Assembly (NCBI RefSeq): GCF_026914185.1
Contig: NC_070562.1
Span: forward strand, 3,844,001-3,908,000
Reading direction: 5' to 3'
Length of the DNA stretch: 64,000 bases
Origin: Puccinia triticina
Lineage: Eukaryota; Basidiomycota; Pucciniomycetes; Pucciniales; Pucciniaceae
Part shown: positions 22,816 to 33,283 of the stretch, in pieces
Position numbering within the stretch: the stretch's first letter is position 1
How the letters are laid out: each line of letters begins with the position of its first letter
Notes under the pieces: generated by a model
Seen by the model: the letters and a program-made list of their open reading frames with translations, nothing else
Database searches by the model: none
Told to the model about the DNA's origin: nothing
Position numbers and translations under genes: made by a program

Positions 22816-25800
22816 AATCTCCTTTTGGTTTTTTGTTCTCAGAGAAGGCGGCGTTTGAAAATGGCGCGGAGCATCGGACTTGGCGTTTACTCGAGTATGG
22901 TCTCAATCACGGCGCACAGTCGGCTCTTGTGGATGCGTGGAAGGAAGGCTCCTTTCTGTCCTTTGCCGCCAAATACAAGCCTGTGGCCCGGAAAGTCAAG
23001 CCGGTGAATCAACCCATGCCGCAAAACCTAAATCCTCCGCTGCAGCGCCCTCCTTTGTCTTGCGATCCGTACCAGGAACTGCCTCGCTCGTTGGCGGGAC
23101 CTTTTGTTCCCAAAGGGAGAGTTACAGCGGAGCGGCTTTCGGTCGTCAATTTTGGGCCCGAGGGTTGGCTGTACCCGGACGAGCTGAACCTCATCAAGAA
23201 TGTCCTTGCGGAGCGCAACATGGCCATTGCTTTCACTGAAGGGGAGCAAGGGTTGCTGAAGGAGTCTTACGGGCTCCCGTACATCATTCCGGTCATCGAG
23301 CACGAGCCTTGGCAGAAGCGCAAGATCCCCATCCCAGCCGCAAAGCTCGACGAGTATACCAAGCTGATTCAAGAGCGATTCAGGACTGGCCTATATGAGC
23401 AATCGACATCTTCTTACTCAAGCCCGGTATTCTGCGTCCTCAAGAGCAACGGCAAACTTTGCATTGTCCACAATCTTCAACCATTAAACAAGGTCACGGT
23501 TAAGGACGCCGGTGTTCCCCCGGCTACCAAAGAGTTTGTAGAGTCTTTTTCTGGTCAAGCATGCTACGGGCTTGGCGACATCATGGGCGGCTACGACGAG
23601 CGCGCGCTGGATCCTATTTCTCGCCCTCTCACGACCTTTGACACCCCTCTCGGCCGATTCCAGCTCACACGTCTCCCTCAAGGAGCCACAAACTCTGTTG
23701 CCGTCTACCAGGCGCAGATGTTGTGGATTTTGCAGGAAGAGATCCCCGATCACGCGGGAATCTTCATCAATGATGGGGGCATAAAAGGTCCCGCGTCTGA
23801 CTACAACACCGAGTTGCTCCCTTGGCATTCCGGCATCCGGCGGTTCATTTGGGAATACGCCGAGACATTAGAGCGAATTCTTTTCCGAATCAAGGAGTCA
23901 GGCTTGACAGTGTCCGCATCAAAACTGGCCGCCTGCGTCCCTGCGCTGGAGATAGTCGGACATGTAGTGTGTAAAGAGGGTCGGAGGATGGCGAAGAGTA
24001 AGGTCAATAAGATACTCTCGTGGCCGACTCAGAAAGACGCGACGGAGGTGCGCGGGTTCTTGGGGGTGGTAGTGTATGTCCGCCTTTTCATCCCATCCTT
24101 GTCCCAAATCTGTCTACCGTTTCAACGTCTGACGCGTAAAGACACGGATTTTGTTTGGACTGCGGACTGCGAGGAGGCTTTCAAGACCTTGAAGACAATA
24201 GTGGGAAAAGATATTGTGTTGGCGAAGATTGACTACGGGCCTGAAGTGGGGTTGATTAAGCTCGCTGTGGACTCGAGTTCTCATGCTGCAGGAGCCGTGC
24301 TCACACAGGCGGATTTGGAGGGCTGGGATTGACCTGCCTTGTATGAATCTCTTCTGTTTTCGGACGTGGAGTCTCGCTATTCTCAACCCAAGCTGGAGCT
24401 CTGCGGGGTGGCTAGGATACTAAAAAAACTTCAGACGGTCCTGTGGGGTCAGCACTTCGAGCTCCAGGTCGATGCGCAGTCACTCATTCAAATGATTAAT
24501 GCGCCGAGTTTGCCGAACGCGCCCATGACCCGTTGGGTCGCCTTCATCCAGCTCTTTTCCTTCTACATCGTCCATTGGCCCAGCAAGGCGTTCACATTGC
24601 CCGATAGTCTCTCCAGGCGCCCACAAGGGGACGCTGACTCAGATCCACCTCTTTCTGACTTTGACGAAGACACACCGCACGTTAGACCTCTGCAAGCGTA
24701 TTCAGTCGGCTCCGACCAGTCTTATGACGGGTATCAGGAGGGTTTCTGGCGAAAGCTAGAACAGTATCTCATGACACTGGTTCGCCCGCCCGGCTTGAGC
24801 GCTAAGGAGTTTCAGGCGCTCAAGCGCAAATCCTCAGGTTTCTTTGTGCAGGCAAAACGGCTCATGAAACGATCCAGTCCGCTACCTCAGATTGTTGTTA
24901 CCCTGTCTAGCAAGCAAGAGGAGATTTTGGAGAAACTACACGAGGATCTTGGCCACCGTGGCGTCGCAGAGACCTATCGCCGGATTGCAGATCAATTTTG
25001 GTGGCCGGCGCTTAAACAGGCAGTCGCGCGTTGGTGTCAGAGCTGCGAAGCCTGTCAGAAGAGGGACGTACGGCGGCCTCTGGAGCCGCGCTACCCGACT
25101 GGAGAAGAAACTGTGTTTGGACGAGTATCAATGGACGCCGTCCACATCAAAGCGGGAGGTGCCAAGTATTTGATCGTCGCTCGAGACGACTTTTCCAGTT
25201 GGGTGGAAGCGAAGTTTCTCAATAATCTCACCTCCAAGGCGGTCGCAGCTTTCCTCCAGGAAAACTGGACTATGCGCTACGGTTTGGTGCGCTCTTACTC
25301 AACAGATGGTGGCTCCGAATTCGGCGGAGCCCTAGCGGATATGCTGCGGTCATTGCCGGGTCAGCATCGAGTCTCTACGCCCTACTACCCCGAAGGACAG
25401 GGTATGGTGGAGCGGGGACACGGCCCTCTGAAAGCGGCGTTAGTCAAGCTGGCGGGCGAGTCGGGCAAGAACTGCTGGAAGTTCCTGCCTTTGGTTTTGT
25501 TTGCCGATCGTATCTCAACTAAGCGCACGACGGGTTATTCCCCGTATGAGCTTGTCTTTGGGCAGCGTGCGGCCCTGCCAATCGATTTGGACATTGAATC
25601 CTACCTCGGCGTCGACTGGGAAGAAGTCCGCGACACGACGGATCTCTTGTTAGCACGGTCCAAGCAGCTTGAGAGGAGCGAAGACTCTCGGCGTCTTGCG
25701 TACAAAAGAATGCTGAATTCGTGTGAAGAGTCCGTCCGCTACTGGCAAGAGAAGAACTTCGGAAAATTTCGGCATCCGCTCAAGTCTGGCGACCTCGTCC

Positions 25801-25970
25801 TCGCCTACAACCAATCACTAGAAGTGCAATGGGGGCAGCTTTTTGCCCACAAGTGGAACGGCCCCTACCGAATTGTCAAGCAGGTTTAAGGGGGCTCTTA
25901 CGTCCTCGCGGGGCTTGATGGGACGGAGCTCAAACGCCGTTTCGTGGCGGATCAGGTCAAGCGGTACTTT

Positions 25971-26078
25971 CCGCGCGGGGGCATTACAAACCAAAAGTAA
26001 GTCCCCCTCCTTAGTATGCACCTCGGGCTCTACTGCCACCTTTGTCGTAAGCTCTACTCCAGCCACTGTTGTGAGCCA
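25971..26078 (+). repeat. G1 internal repeat, copy 4 (pol stop and 3' UTR)
   Basis: Begins CCGCGCGGGGGCATTA and contains AAAAGTAAGTCCCCCTCC. The pol stop codon TAA (25998-26000) lies within GTAAGT. It ends CCACTGTTGTGAGCCACC. Distance to the 3' LTR is about 105 bp. Confidence 0.75.
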
Positions 26079-26386
26079 CCCGCGGGGACCCCTCTTCTTT
26101 CCGTTTTCTTTAGATTCTTCTTCTCTCTCTTGGCCGCGCAGAAAGTCGAAGGAGTCTGGGGACAGACTCCAAGTGGTGGGTGGATGTGGTGGCCCCTCTC
26201 GTGGCCAGCTAGTCAGGATCGTTGCCGCCGCCAGCAGTTTCAACTTTCATTCCTCAAGCCTCAAGAAACATCAAGATCCTCAAGACCCTCAAGGCTCTCA
26301 GCTCTCCTCCATCTCTCCTCATCGTGCACCCTTTCTCCTCCTTACTGCCCCATCTCCCCATCTGATTGTTTTCTTCCCCTCTTTTC

Positions 26387-26650
26387 TGTTATAATTAATT
26401 CTGCTCTTATGCAGCCTGTCACCCAAAGACAACTGAGCTTGACCCTGGTTACATGACAAGCAATGTAAAAACACATGTAAGACTTGATTCCAGGATACAT
26501 GTCATATGCGCAAACTTTGGTAACCGTACAGTGAATTGAGCACCAGATGCAACAGCGCACTTAGCTTAGTTGGTAAAGAGCATCACTCATCAAGTTTGAG
26601 GGCATGGGTTCAAATCCCATAGTGCACAACTTACATTTTGGTTTCTGACA
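26387..26650 (+). mobile_element. 264-bp insertion with TG...CA ends and a tRNA-like module
   Basis: The empty site at 7759-7763 in the sister LTR defines both ends. The target duplication is TTTTC (26382-26386 and 26651-26655). The ends are TGTTATAATT and TTTCTGACA, like a solo LTR, but the 3' third carries a tRNA-like sequence, like a SINE. No open frame. It inserted after G1, because the other LTR lacks it. Confidence 0.85.
26555..26627 (+). ncRNA. tRNA-like module in the 264-bp insertion
   Basis: 73 nt that fold as a cloverleaf. The acceptor arms GCGCACT and AGTGCAC pair with one mismatch. The D arm GCTT...GAGC includes an A-box-like TAGCTTAGTTGG. The T arm ATGGG-TTCAAAT-CCCAT contains a good B box. 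The anticodon arm is irregular (C at position 33), so it is probably not a working tRNA but an RNA polymerase III promoter relic or SINE head. A diverged relative lies at 49026-49096. Confidence 0.65.
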
Positions 26651-27328
26651 TTTTCCAACTCCATTCACTTTTCTTGGTCCTAACACAGCATGTGCTGTGG
26701 GTTTATTTCCTTGTTTTGTTCTGGTTTCTGTCTCTTTCTGTTTGTTTTTGTCTGTTTTGAGTGCTTTCTGTCTCCGCTTTTCTTTCTTTCTTTCTTCTCT
26801 TAGGCTCTTTTCTTTTTGACTCATCTCACTGTGCTTTTCTTGTTTCTTTGTTTTTTGTTCTCTTCTTCCTGCTTCTCTTGTTGTTGTGTGTGTGTGCGCG
26901 CGTAGCGCGCGGAGGAGATGATGAAATACATGTGACATGTGGCTCTCCCGGAGTCCAAGTTCGTCGAACTTGGATGATGGGAGAGGCATGGCATTCTGAT
27001 CCCCAGAATACGGACCATCACTGAGTTTATAGATCAATCTTCAGAGTTCAAACCTTTGAGCTCAGCTCGCCGATCTTTCTTCATCTAGAGTTTCACGATC
27101 CCCTTTCCTTCTCTTCTTTAAGATCATCTCCCACTTCTTCAACAACAACAAACAACCGCCGCCGAGGATCCAAACCCCCGGCGAACCTCTCAAAACCACC
27201 CCCACACCCTCAGCTATCTCGAATCCTTTCAGCGCTCATCTTCACGGACCACCCACCTCGAGGGCAGCCTAAACAGCACTTCTCCCCTCACACGACTGCC
27301 GCCGCTTAGCACGGACAGGAGTCCCTCA

Positions 27329-27735
27329 GCGGTCACATCGCTACGTCCCAGAGGCATGTAGCGGAAGCTGTTGAAAAAACCGCTGCGCTACTCGCTACAC
27401 GCAGCGGTTGACCGCTACCCACCCAGGGCAATTAGCGATAGCGCAGCGGAAGCGGAAATCCGCTGCGCTATCCGCTAAATTAGCGGATAGCGGACTTTCA
27501 TTGCATGTTAAACCTCTTTTAACATGATTTAAACCATTTTCTTTCTTCTTTTTCAAACTGCTGCGCTACCTCTGAAGCGCAGCGGTTCAGCGCTGCGTGA
27601 CCGCTTTTTTTAGCGCGCTAAGATTATCTTTTTTTCCCAGGAAAACAAAAAGCGGTTAGCGCAGCGGTCTGGCCGCTGCGCGCAGCGGCACAAAAAACCG
27701 CTGCGCTAAAAGCAGCGCAGCTGTTACAACTTTTC
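27329..27735. repeat. Right part of the GCGCAGCGG palindromic repeat
   Basis: Dense alternation of CCGCTGCGCTA and TAGCGCAGCGG, closing with GCGCAGCTGTTACAAC, an inverted match to the start at 7507. Non-coding. Confidence 0.65.
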
Positions 27736-27757
27736 TACTGTTGATTTCTGAGACAGC

Positions 27758-28240
27758 TTACCCCGCAACAACCACAACAGAGATACTAGTGCTTGGTTTA
27801 ACTTCCTGTTGTTTGTGTAGTGTATTTGGATGTTGGTGGTTCTGAGCAGGATGAGGAGAACAAAGAAGGTTGACCAGGGGCAAAATTTGATTTGAGTCTG
27901 ACAGTCTATACTGATACAGAGCACAGGAGCGCTGGACCGCGGAGGAGAGCGCAAGACCGGAGAGCACAAGTTTTCTCCTAAGATTCTGACACATAGGAAA
28001 AAAATGAAGCCTAAAAGTTCTAGCTTCAATGGTGGGGGATGGATTACTAGCCAAGGTAGATAGAATAGTGGTCCAGTTCTCTTGGTTATTGAATATGTTA
28101 ATGTACACAAGTGAGGAAATCTGGAAGCAGAAAAAGAGAGGGCGGAAATGAAAGGGACTCACCTAGCCACATTAGAGAGAATGGTGCTCTGGTTCTCTAC
28201 CAAGCTTGGTGGGGAAACAGGAATGAGAAGAACTAGTATT
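27758..28240 (-). other. Possible spliced gene fragment of unknown function
   Basis: On the minus strand a frame ending LVENQSTILSNVAR near 28175 meets a GTGAGT donor. A TTTTTCTGCTTCCAG acceptor near 28123 is followed by an open frame (VYINIFNNQENW..., TTILSTLASN) that stops at about 27758. The repeated TILS motif across the junction suggests real exons, but I do not recognise the protein and the rest is not found. Codons near the end are low complexity. Confidence 0.22.
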
Positions 28241-29500
28241 AGTGTTCTGTGACAGCCTTGCAAAGTCCTCAATACGCGCGGGCTTTACACCCACATCCCC
28301 TTTTTTCAGCCCTCCCAAAGTGCCAGCAACCATCAACCTTGCTAAGCATCATAATTACATACCTGTCATCAATAATCTTGCAAACTTTAAGCTTAATAAC
28401 CAATAGGTTATAATATTGCTTAGTTCAACATACTCTGTGAGACCACTCATGGCACGTAAAAAGAAAACACCACCCACAACTATCCTCCCAACCCGCCACC
28501 CAAAGCACCACTCAATAATCCCACAGTATCCCCTCCCCCCAACAATTGGCTACACTCACAATATCCAAAACCAATCCCAGAAATAATAAGCCATCTATTG
28601 GAGCTGAGAAACTTGGATGTTGAGCTCCACTTCTTGAAGGTCTGGACTACTGGAACACATCTGAATCTTGAGGCAAAGATTGAGAGTTGGAACCTTGAAC
28701 ATGCCTGTCTGCCATCTTGATATCTTGATGAGCTTAATATTCTTCATGCTGGTTAATGCACCGGTGAGAACACCACAAAGGGCAGGCTGGACATGGGTTG
28801 TATTTTTTTCAAGGTGGTTTGCAGATTTGGAGTACATCAATATGTTGGTTGATTCAAAGTGAATTCACTTTTATTAGATCCTTCAAAGGATCTCAAATGT
28901 ACCAAGACCATCCCCCTGTTGAGCCGGGGGACCCACCGCACCAATGATGCTTCACGCAGCGAGCCTTTTATGTGAGCAGTCCAGCCGCGGCCTGGAACTT
29001 GAAGCTTCTTTTGGTGGGTTTTTTTTGCCTCTTTTGGCACAAACCTTATTCATACCAAACCATCAAGCAAAGTGATGTGCAGTCACCTTCCCAATTCATT
29101 TAATCATCTTGGTGTAGTGGTCATTTTTTTTTAATCTATTTTGAGCTAATCATACCCCCAACTTACAAGTGCCTCTATGCATGGAGAGGGGACGCTTTTG
29201 TTATGGCCTGGTGTTATACCTCTCCGGGGAAGAGTTGATGCCCGCTACGATCATGTAGTCGGGTGTTACCTTTTCTTCCTTCCCCGGGGTTTTTACAGCT
29301 TTCCTACAGGGACCCTCCGAAGAAATGCAACCAGTGTTTTAACACTCCACTGGTAGGAGGGTGAATTTGTCAAGTTAGATAATACCCCTTCTCTTGGATG
29401 TTAGTGGGAGTCTCTCTGGGAGGCATGAACCTTGTTCAGCTGGTGCAGCCAGGTGCAGCCGGGGCCATGGCCCATATACAGGCTGAAACTACAATATTTA
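28241..29500. other. Mostly non-coding stretch, no clear gene
   Basis: Low GC with no recognisable repeats, apart from an inverted CTCCGGGGAAG/CTTCCCCGGGG pair (about 29221-29290). A minus-strand open frame at 28595-28840 is leucine-rich (VLTGALTSMKNIKLIKI, DLQEVELNIQ) and could be an LRR-type relic, but it is too short to call. Confidence 0.3.
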
Positions 29501-29527
29501 AGTTTCAGCCTTTAATGGGGTTGCAAC

Positions 29528-29914
29528 GTGGAAGATAATCAGCATGGCACCTTGAGGGTTCTTCGATCTAATGCCGGTTGTCGCAAACATGACTTTCCGT
29601 TCCCGTGTCACATTAACTATCAAGCGCAGCGAAGCAACAGGCGACTCTTTTCTTATCAAAGGCGACTCTTGTCTTATCAAGCAAAATTTACCATGGCCGT
29701 ACAAATTGGAACCGGAAGTGTTTCGTTGAGAATGAAACTTTATGTTGTAGGCACGGTGACTTGTTCCTCACGGGAACGAGTGGTTGCGCAATGCAAGTAT
29801 AAAATTCAAACTGATCACATTTCCAAGAATCCGGCTCTCTTCACGGGATTCTGTATCGCTTCAAGACTGCGTAATGTGTACACTTTGAAGTGTTTTACCA
29901 GTGACCGACGATAA
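29528..29914 (+). other. Unassigned open frame
   Basis: 128 codons, Cys-rich at the end (VAQCKYKIQ, FTGFCIASR, LKCFTSDRR). An inner ATG would give a 74-residue product. The opposite strand also reads partly open. I find no family signature. Reported only because it lies in the one gene-like island of the window. Confidence 0.18.
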
Positions 29915-29958
29915 CGAGGTGGTTGGAGGCGAGCACTTTGCGCCGAGGAGAGAATAAA

Positions 29959-30790
29959 TCAAGTTCGGTCCAAAGGCCGATTTATCATCTTGGTTGCTTG
30001 AAGGAACTCCTTATCTAACTCTGTTCCGTTGATTCGGAGAGAATTGCTGGAAAAACAAGAAACAAATTAGGCCAGGCTAAAAATCGACAGTCTTATGTCC
30101 ATACAATGCTTATCATCAAGAATGCGCAGGCTATCTAGGAACAAGTTAAGCGATACCTACTAACAGCTCATTAGTCATCCCGAGCAAACATGTGTTCTCT
30201 TCATTTCATCTTTCGGATACAGAATTCAGTATGTACACCTGACCAAGGCACCATGCGTGCTTAAAGTGCTGTTGGTTGACGCACTTTATGCCTACAAGCA
30301 AATGATATTCATCTTCCCTGTAAACCCGTGGATCACTTGATTTACCGGTGCCGCGTTATATTTACACGATTTTTGGAATTGCTCAAGCTTAGCCTTAAGA
30401 TGATGCTTTTACGTTTAAAATATGTGTCCACCAAAGCTGCTGTGTCAATATTTTTATTACCTTGGATGTGTACATGGGTATCTTCTGCCTTTTTAGCGTC
30501 TTCAAATTTTGCAATCTCACCTGTGCATTTTCTGCCCCCCTCTGTCGACGCTGCCAAAAGCAGTTCGAGCCGGTCAGCTTCTAGAATAAACTCATATCCT
30601 CTCAGAGGAGGTGTTACCTTGGAAACTAAGCAATTGGCACCAGTGATAGAAGGTTGGTCCAATTCCGCTCCTCGGAATTCACCTATGATGACAAGTCGGC
30701 CAACAAGGAAACTTGCTCCATCCCTCCCTTGATTTACCCGTGCTAATAATTTCCCATGATTTCCGCGAAAATGTTCTCGTTATGATGGTG
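29959..30790 (-). CDS. Hypothetical host gene, at least two exons, C-terminal part
   Basis: Minus strand. An exon of about 125 codons (near 30790 down to 30413) reads GKLLARVNQGRDGASFLVGR then GEFRGAELDQPSITGANCLV and TEGGRKCTGEIAKFED, and ends at a GTAAAAGC donor. A final exon (30046-29959) follows a CTTGTTTTTCCAG acceptor and reads NSLRINGTELDKEFLQATKM, stopping at TGA 29959-29961. A small middle exon near 30110-30150 is possible. Composition and the splice signals look like a cellular gene rather than a transposon. No family is recognised. The 5' end lies toward the divergent gene at 30.96 kb. Confidence 0.4.
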
Positions 30791-30960
30791 AACATAATTA
30801 TTTCGTGGCTATAATGGGGTTCGTTCTTCTTGCAAGTTGAAGGGGATATTCATTGTCCCTTAACGTGTGAGTCAACTGAAAACTATTTGGATGTTTTTCT
30901 CCTTGGTTTTTCCTCTAGAGATAGAAATTGAATTATATATGGTTTTCTTGAATATCTTAG

Positions 30961-31856
30961 CTGACTGCATGGAAAACCAGAAGGAAATATTGAGCCTCAT
31001 GAGGAAATTTGAAAACTGCCATGGCCTAGTGCTTTTGGAAAAATTGCAGGATCTAGCCATCTTACAGACAAGTCTAAAACCTGAAGATGCTTACAACTTC
31101 AAGGTTACGGTTCAAGCCTTGTTTTTGACTGCATTGTTGAACAAATCCCAACAAAAGGAAATTTTCCAGTTTTTCCTAGAAGCTTCTGGACCGTTTTTTG
31201 GAACCCTCGAAGGCGCGGACAAGTTTGGACCCTGGGAGGAAAATTTGGGTGCGAAATATTTCATCAGTGGCACATGATATAGTTGATAAACCTCATCTTT
31301 AATTATTATCCAGGAAGTCGTCAATTGGCGAGCAATGCATGCGCATCTCTTGCAAATGCTTCAGTTGTGCTGATGAATTACTATAAATCTTACTGTGAGC
31401 TGTTCTTTCTTTTGTATTTTTTGCAAATGTAGACCAAACCGACGAAATCTCATGGCTGATTTGGGTGACATTAGTGCAGAGCGAAATCGACAAAACATTG
31501 CAATACGAAATTTCCTCACGCCGGTTGAAAGACTTGATCGAGCCCATAGTCAAGAAATCTACCGTCGGGTTTCGGCGCCAATTGCGCTTGGATCTCTATC
31601 AAACAGCACCAAGGGACTGGTCTTGCAATGACAAATTTATAGTAAAACTTCGAATTTTGTTTGCCTACGGAATGGTGTGTATTGGGCTCCTACCAAGATT
31701 TTGGGAATCTCAAGAGGTTGCAGATGTCTTCAAAATACTGAACAGCTTGATTGAAATGAAAGGGTTACCACTCGAGAAACAAATCGCTACTACTAGAACA
31801 AAGCAAGCGCTCTTGCAGCTTGCAAGGAGAGAAAAACAGCGCTTCCTCTTTCAATG
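30961..31856 (+). CDS. Hypothetical host gene, probably three or more exons
   Basis: An acceptor (ATATCTTAG) at 30960 opens an exon ADCMENQKEILSLMRKFENC ... SLKPEDAYNFKVTVQALFLT ... FGPWEENLGAKYF up to about 31270. A short exon may follow the TTATCCAG at 31311, and the last exon follows TTTGCAAATGTAG at 31435: QTDEISWLIWVTLVQSEIDK ... KFIVKLRILFAYGMVCIGLL ... stop at 31855. The first GTGAGT (30867) looks like an intron donor, so an upstream exon exists. Helix-rich, no domain recognised. It is divergent from the gene at 29.96-30.79 kb, and a shared promoter region of under 200 bp is plausible. Confidence 0.42.
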
Positions 31857-31857
31857 A

Positions 31858-32090
31858 CGCCATGTGGCCCGCGGGAAATCAATGCCATCCTTATTTTGAT
31901 TTTTTTGTACCAAACCTAGATTGACTGGATTACCAGATATTTTGTGCCATGGCAGAAGATAAACTCTTGTTTCTTATGAAGAGATTTAAATTCTCATGTT
32001 TTGTTTCATGCCAAGTGACAAACTTTACATCATGATAAATATGGCAACAAAGAAAACCAAACAAAATCACATTTTTATGAGTATTAATAA
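31858..32090. other. 3' flank of the hypothetical gene
   Basis: AT-rich sequence with no repeat or gene signal that I can support. Confidence 0.3.
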
Positions 32091-32909
32091 ATAGGGGGTT
32101 TCAAATTTGAAAATAAGGTCGCGCAGGTCCCAGGAATCAGGAAAAAAATGGACCTGGAACCTCTCCTGCGGACCTGATTTCCTTCTTCAAAAAAGGCTCC
32201 AGGAAATCAGGTCATAAACACTCCCTCCAGAGTGTTTTCACCCATCCCCGATCACACCTACATACCGGTCATTTGGTATGAGCCAGCACACACTGAACCG
32301 GTCATCACATGATTACGCACGCAACTCAATGACCGGTTGGGTTGGTACCAGCCATTGAGTGACACAACACTTGATGGCCGGTCGGAATCTGTACTGGCCA
32401 TCGAGTGACACAACACTTGATGGCCAGTTGGGTCTGTACCAGCCATCGAGTGACACAACACTCAATGGCCGGTCGTGTCTGTACCAGCCATTGAGTGACA
32501 CAAAAGTGCAACACTCAATGGCCAGTTGGGTCTGTACCAGCCATTGAGTGACACAACACTCAATGGCCGGTTGGGTTTGTACCGGACATCAAGTGACACA
32601 ACACTCAATGGCCAGTCACTCACAACACTCGATGACCGGTAGTAATAGTATTGAGAATTACATGCTGTGTGTACCAGTTGTGTGCGCCCACTTAGTAAGG
32701 ACCGGTCTGAACTCCGGGAGGTAACCCGTTACGGACAAAAGGTTTATGCCTCCAGGTTTGAAACTCCTGATGCAAGCTCAGGAGATTCTTGCATTTGGGG
32801 GTGTTCAAAGTAGAGCCCCCAGGTTGATGTTTTTGGCAGTGATTTTTTTCCTGGAAATGGACCTGATTGAGGTCCTGCGCGACCTGATTTCAAATTTGAA
32901 ACCCCCTAT
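32091..32909. mobile_element. Non-autonomous TIR element carrying a palindromic minisatellite
   Basis: The ends are inverted repeats of about 40 bp: ATAGGGGGTTTCAAATTTGA on the left and its complement on the right, continuing into AGGTCGCGCAGG. Flanks allow a TA target duplication (TA|GGGGG...CCCCC|TA). There is no transposase. A second inner inverted pair involves GGACCTG and CAGGTCC. The centre (32263-32640) is a tandem palindromic array. Confidence 0.75.
32263..32640. repeat. Palindromic minisatellite, CCGGTCAT family variant (locus 2)
   Basis: Units of about 50 bp, ACTCAATGGCCGGT-(gtctgtaccagcc)-ATTGAGTGACACA, repeated six to seven times inside the TIR element. Related in core (ATGACCGGT) to loci 1, 3 and 4 but with its own spacer. 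Confidence 0.8.
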
Positions 32910-33283
32910 TGTTGCATCTTCCGGGAAACCTATGTAGAATTTAACAAGGGGGGGATGAAAACAGTGCTTACCCACACATTTATTTTTGGGTAAAACAATT
33001 TGATAGGCGGGTTCACATGATAGAGAAGGTGCCAGCGGACCCAACTGGTTGGTGGGTTATTATGGTCTGTTCTGTGAAGAGGAAGATGAAGTCAGGGGTC
33101 TGGGGTTCAGGGTTTCTGGATCCTATGTGGTTGATTGCAGGATGAGGAAGCAGTGCGGGATCTCCAGGCTCTCCCTTTTCTGTTTAAACTGATGAAAAAA
33201 TAAAGAAAATATTCTTCCTCTTTTGACTCTGCATTCTGTCCCCGGGAGGCATTAAAAAACCCAGAGGGAAAAAGCTTGCCCTC
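32910..33283 (-). repeat. Degraded 3' LTR and 3' UTR of chromovirus G3
   Basis: From about 33057 the sequence TATGGTCTGTTCTGTGAAGAGG matches the start of the G2 LTR but lacks its second half. From about 33200 it matches the G2 3' UTR (CTCTGCATTCTGTCCC). This marks the 3' end of G3. 32910-33056 shows nothing recognisable. Confidence 0.55.

Larger units (their letters stand above)
21936..26000 (+). pseudogene. G1 pol: RT, RNase H and integrase
   Basis: One frame from 21936 to the TAA at 25998-26000, broken by TGA at 24330-24332 and TAA at 25887-25889. The first 230 or so codons hold a charged repeat (LRNExKL units). RT follows (KLCIVHNLQPLNKVTV, LPQGATNS). Its catalytic box reads FINDGG where FIDD is expected, so the first Asp is Asn. 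RNase H is degenerate (AVDSSSHAAGAVLTQ). The integrase has the HHCC finger (HEDLGHRG...CQSCEACQKRD), DDE core (VSMDAVHIKA, YSTDGGSEFGG, EGQGMVERGHG) and a C-terminal barrel. Clearly Ty3/gypsy. Inactive through the RT change and the stops. Confidence 0.9.
26185..27328 (+). repeat. 3' LTR of gypsy element G1, carrying an insertion
   Basis: TGTGGTGG...GTCCCTCA, 1144 bp. It is exactly 875 bp, the length of the 5' LTR, after removing a 264-bp insertion and its 5-bp target duplication. A G-rich tract (GTGGTGGGTGGA) precedes it. Near-identity to the 5' LTR indicates a young insertion. Confidence 0.92.

Noticed and set aside
30328..30732. 134-codon plus-strand frame
   Set aside because: The minus strand of the same interval has better codon content and splice sites, so this is likely its shadow.
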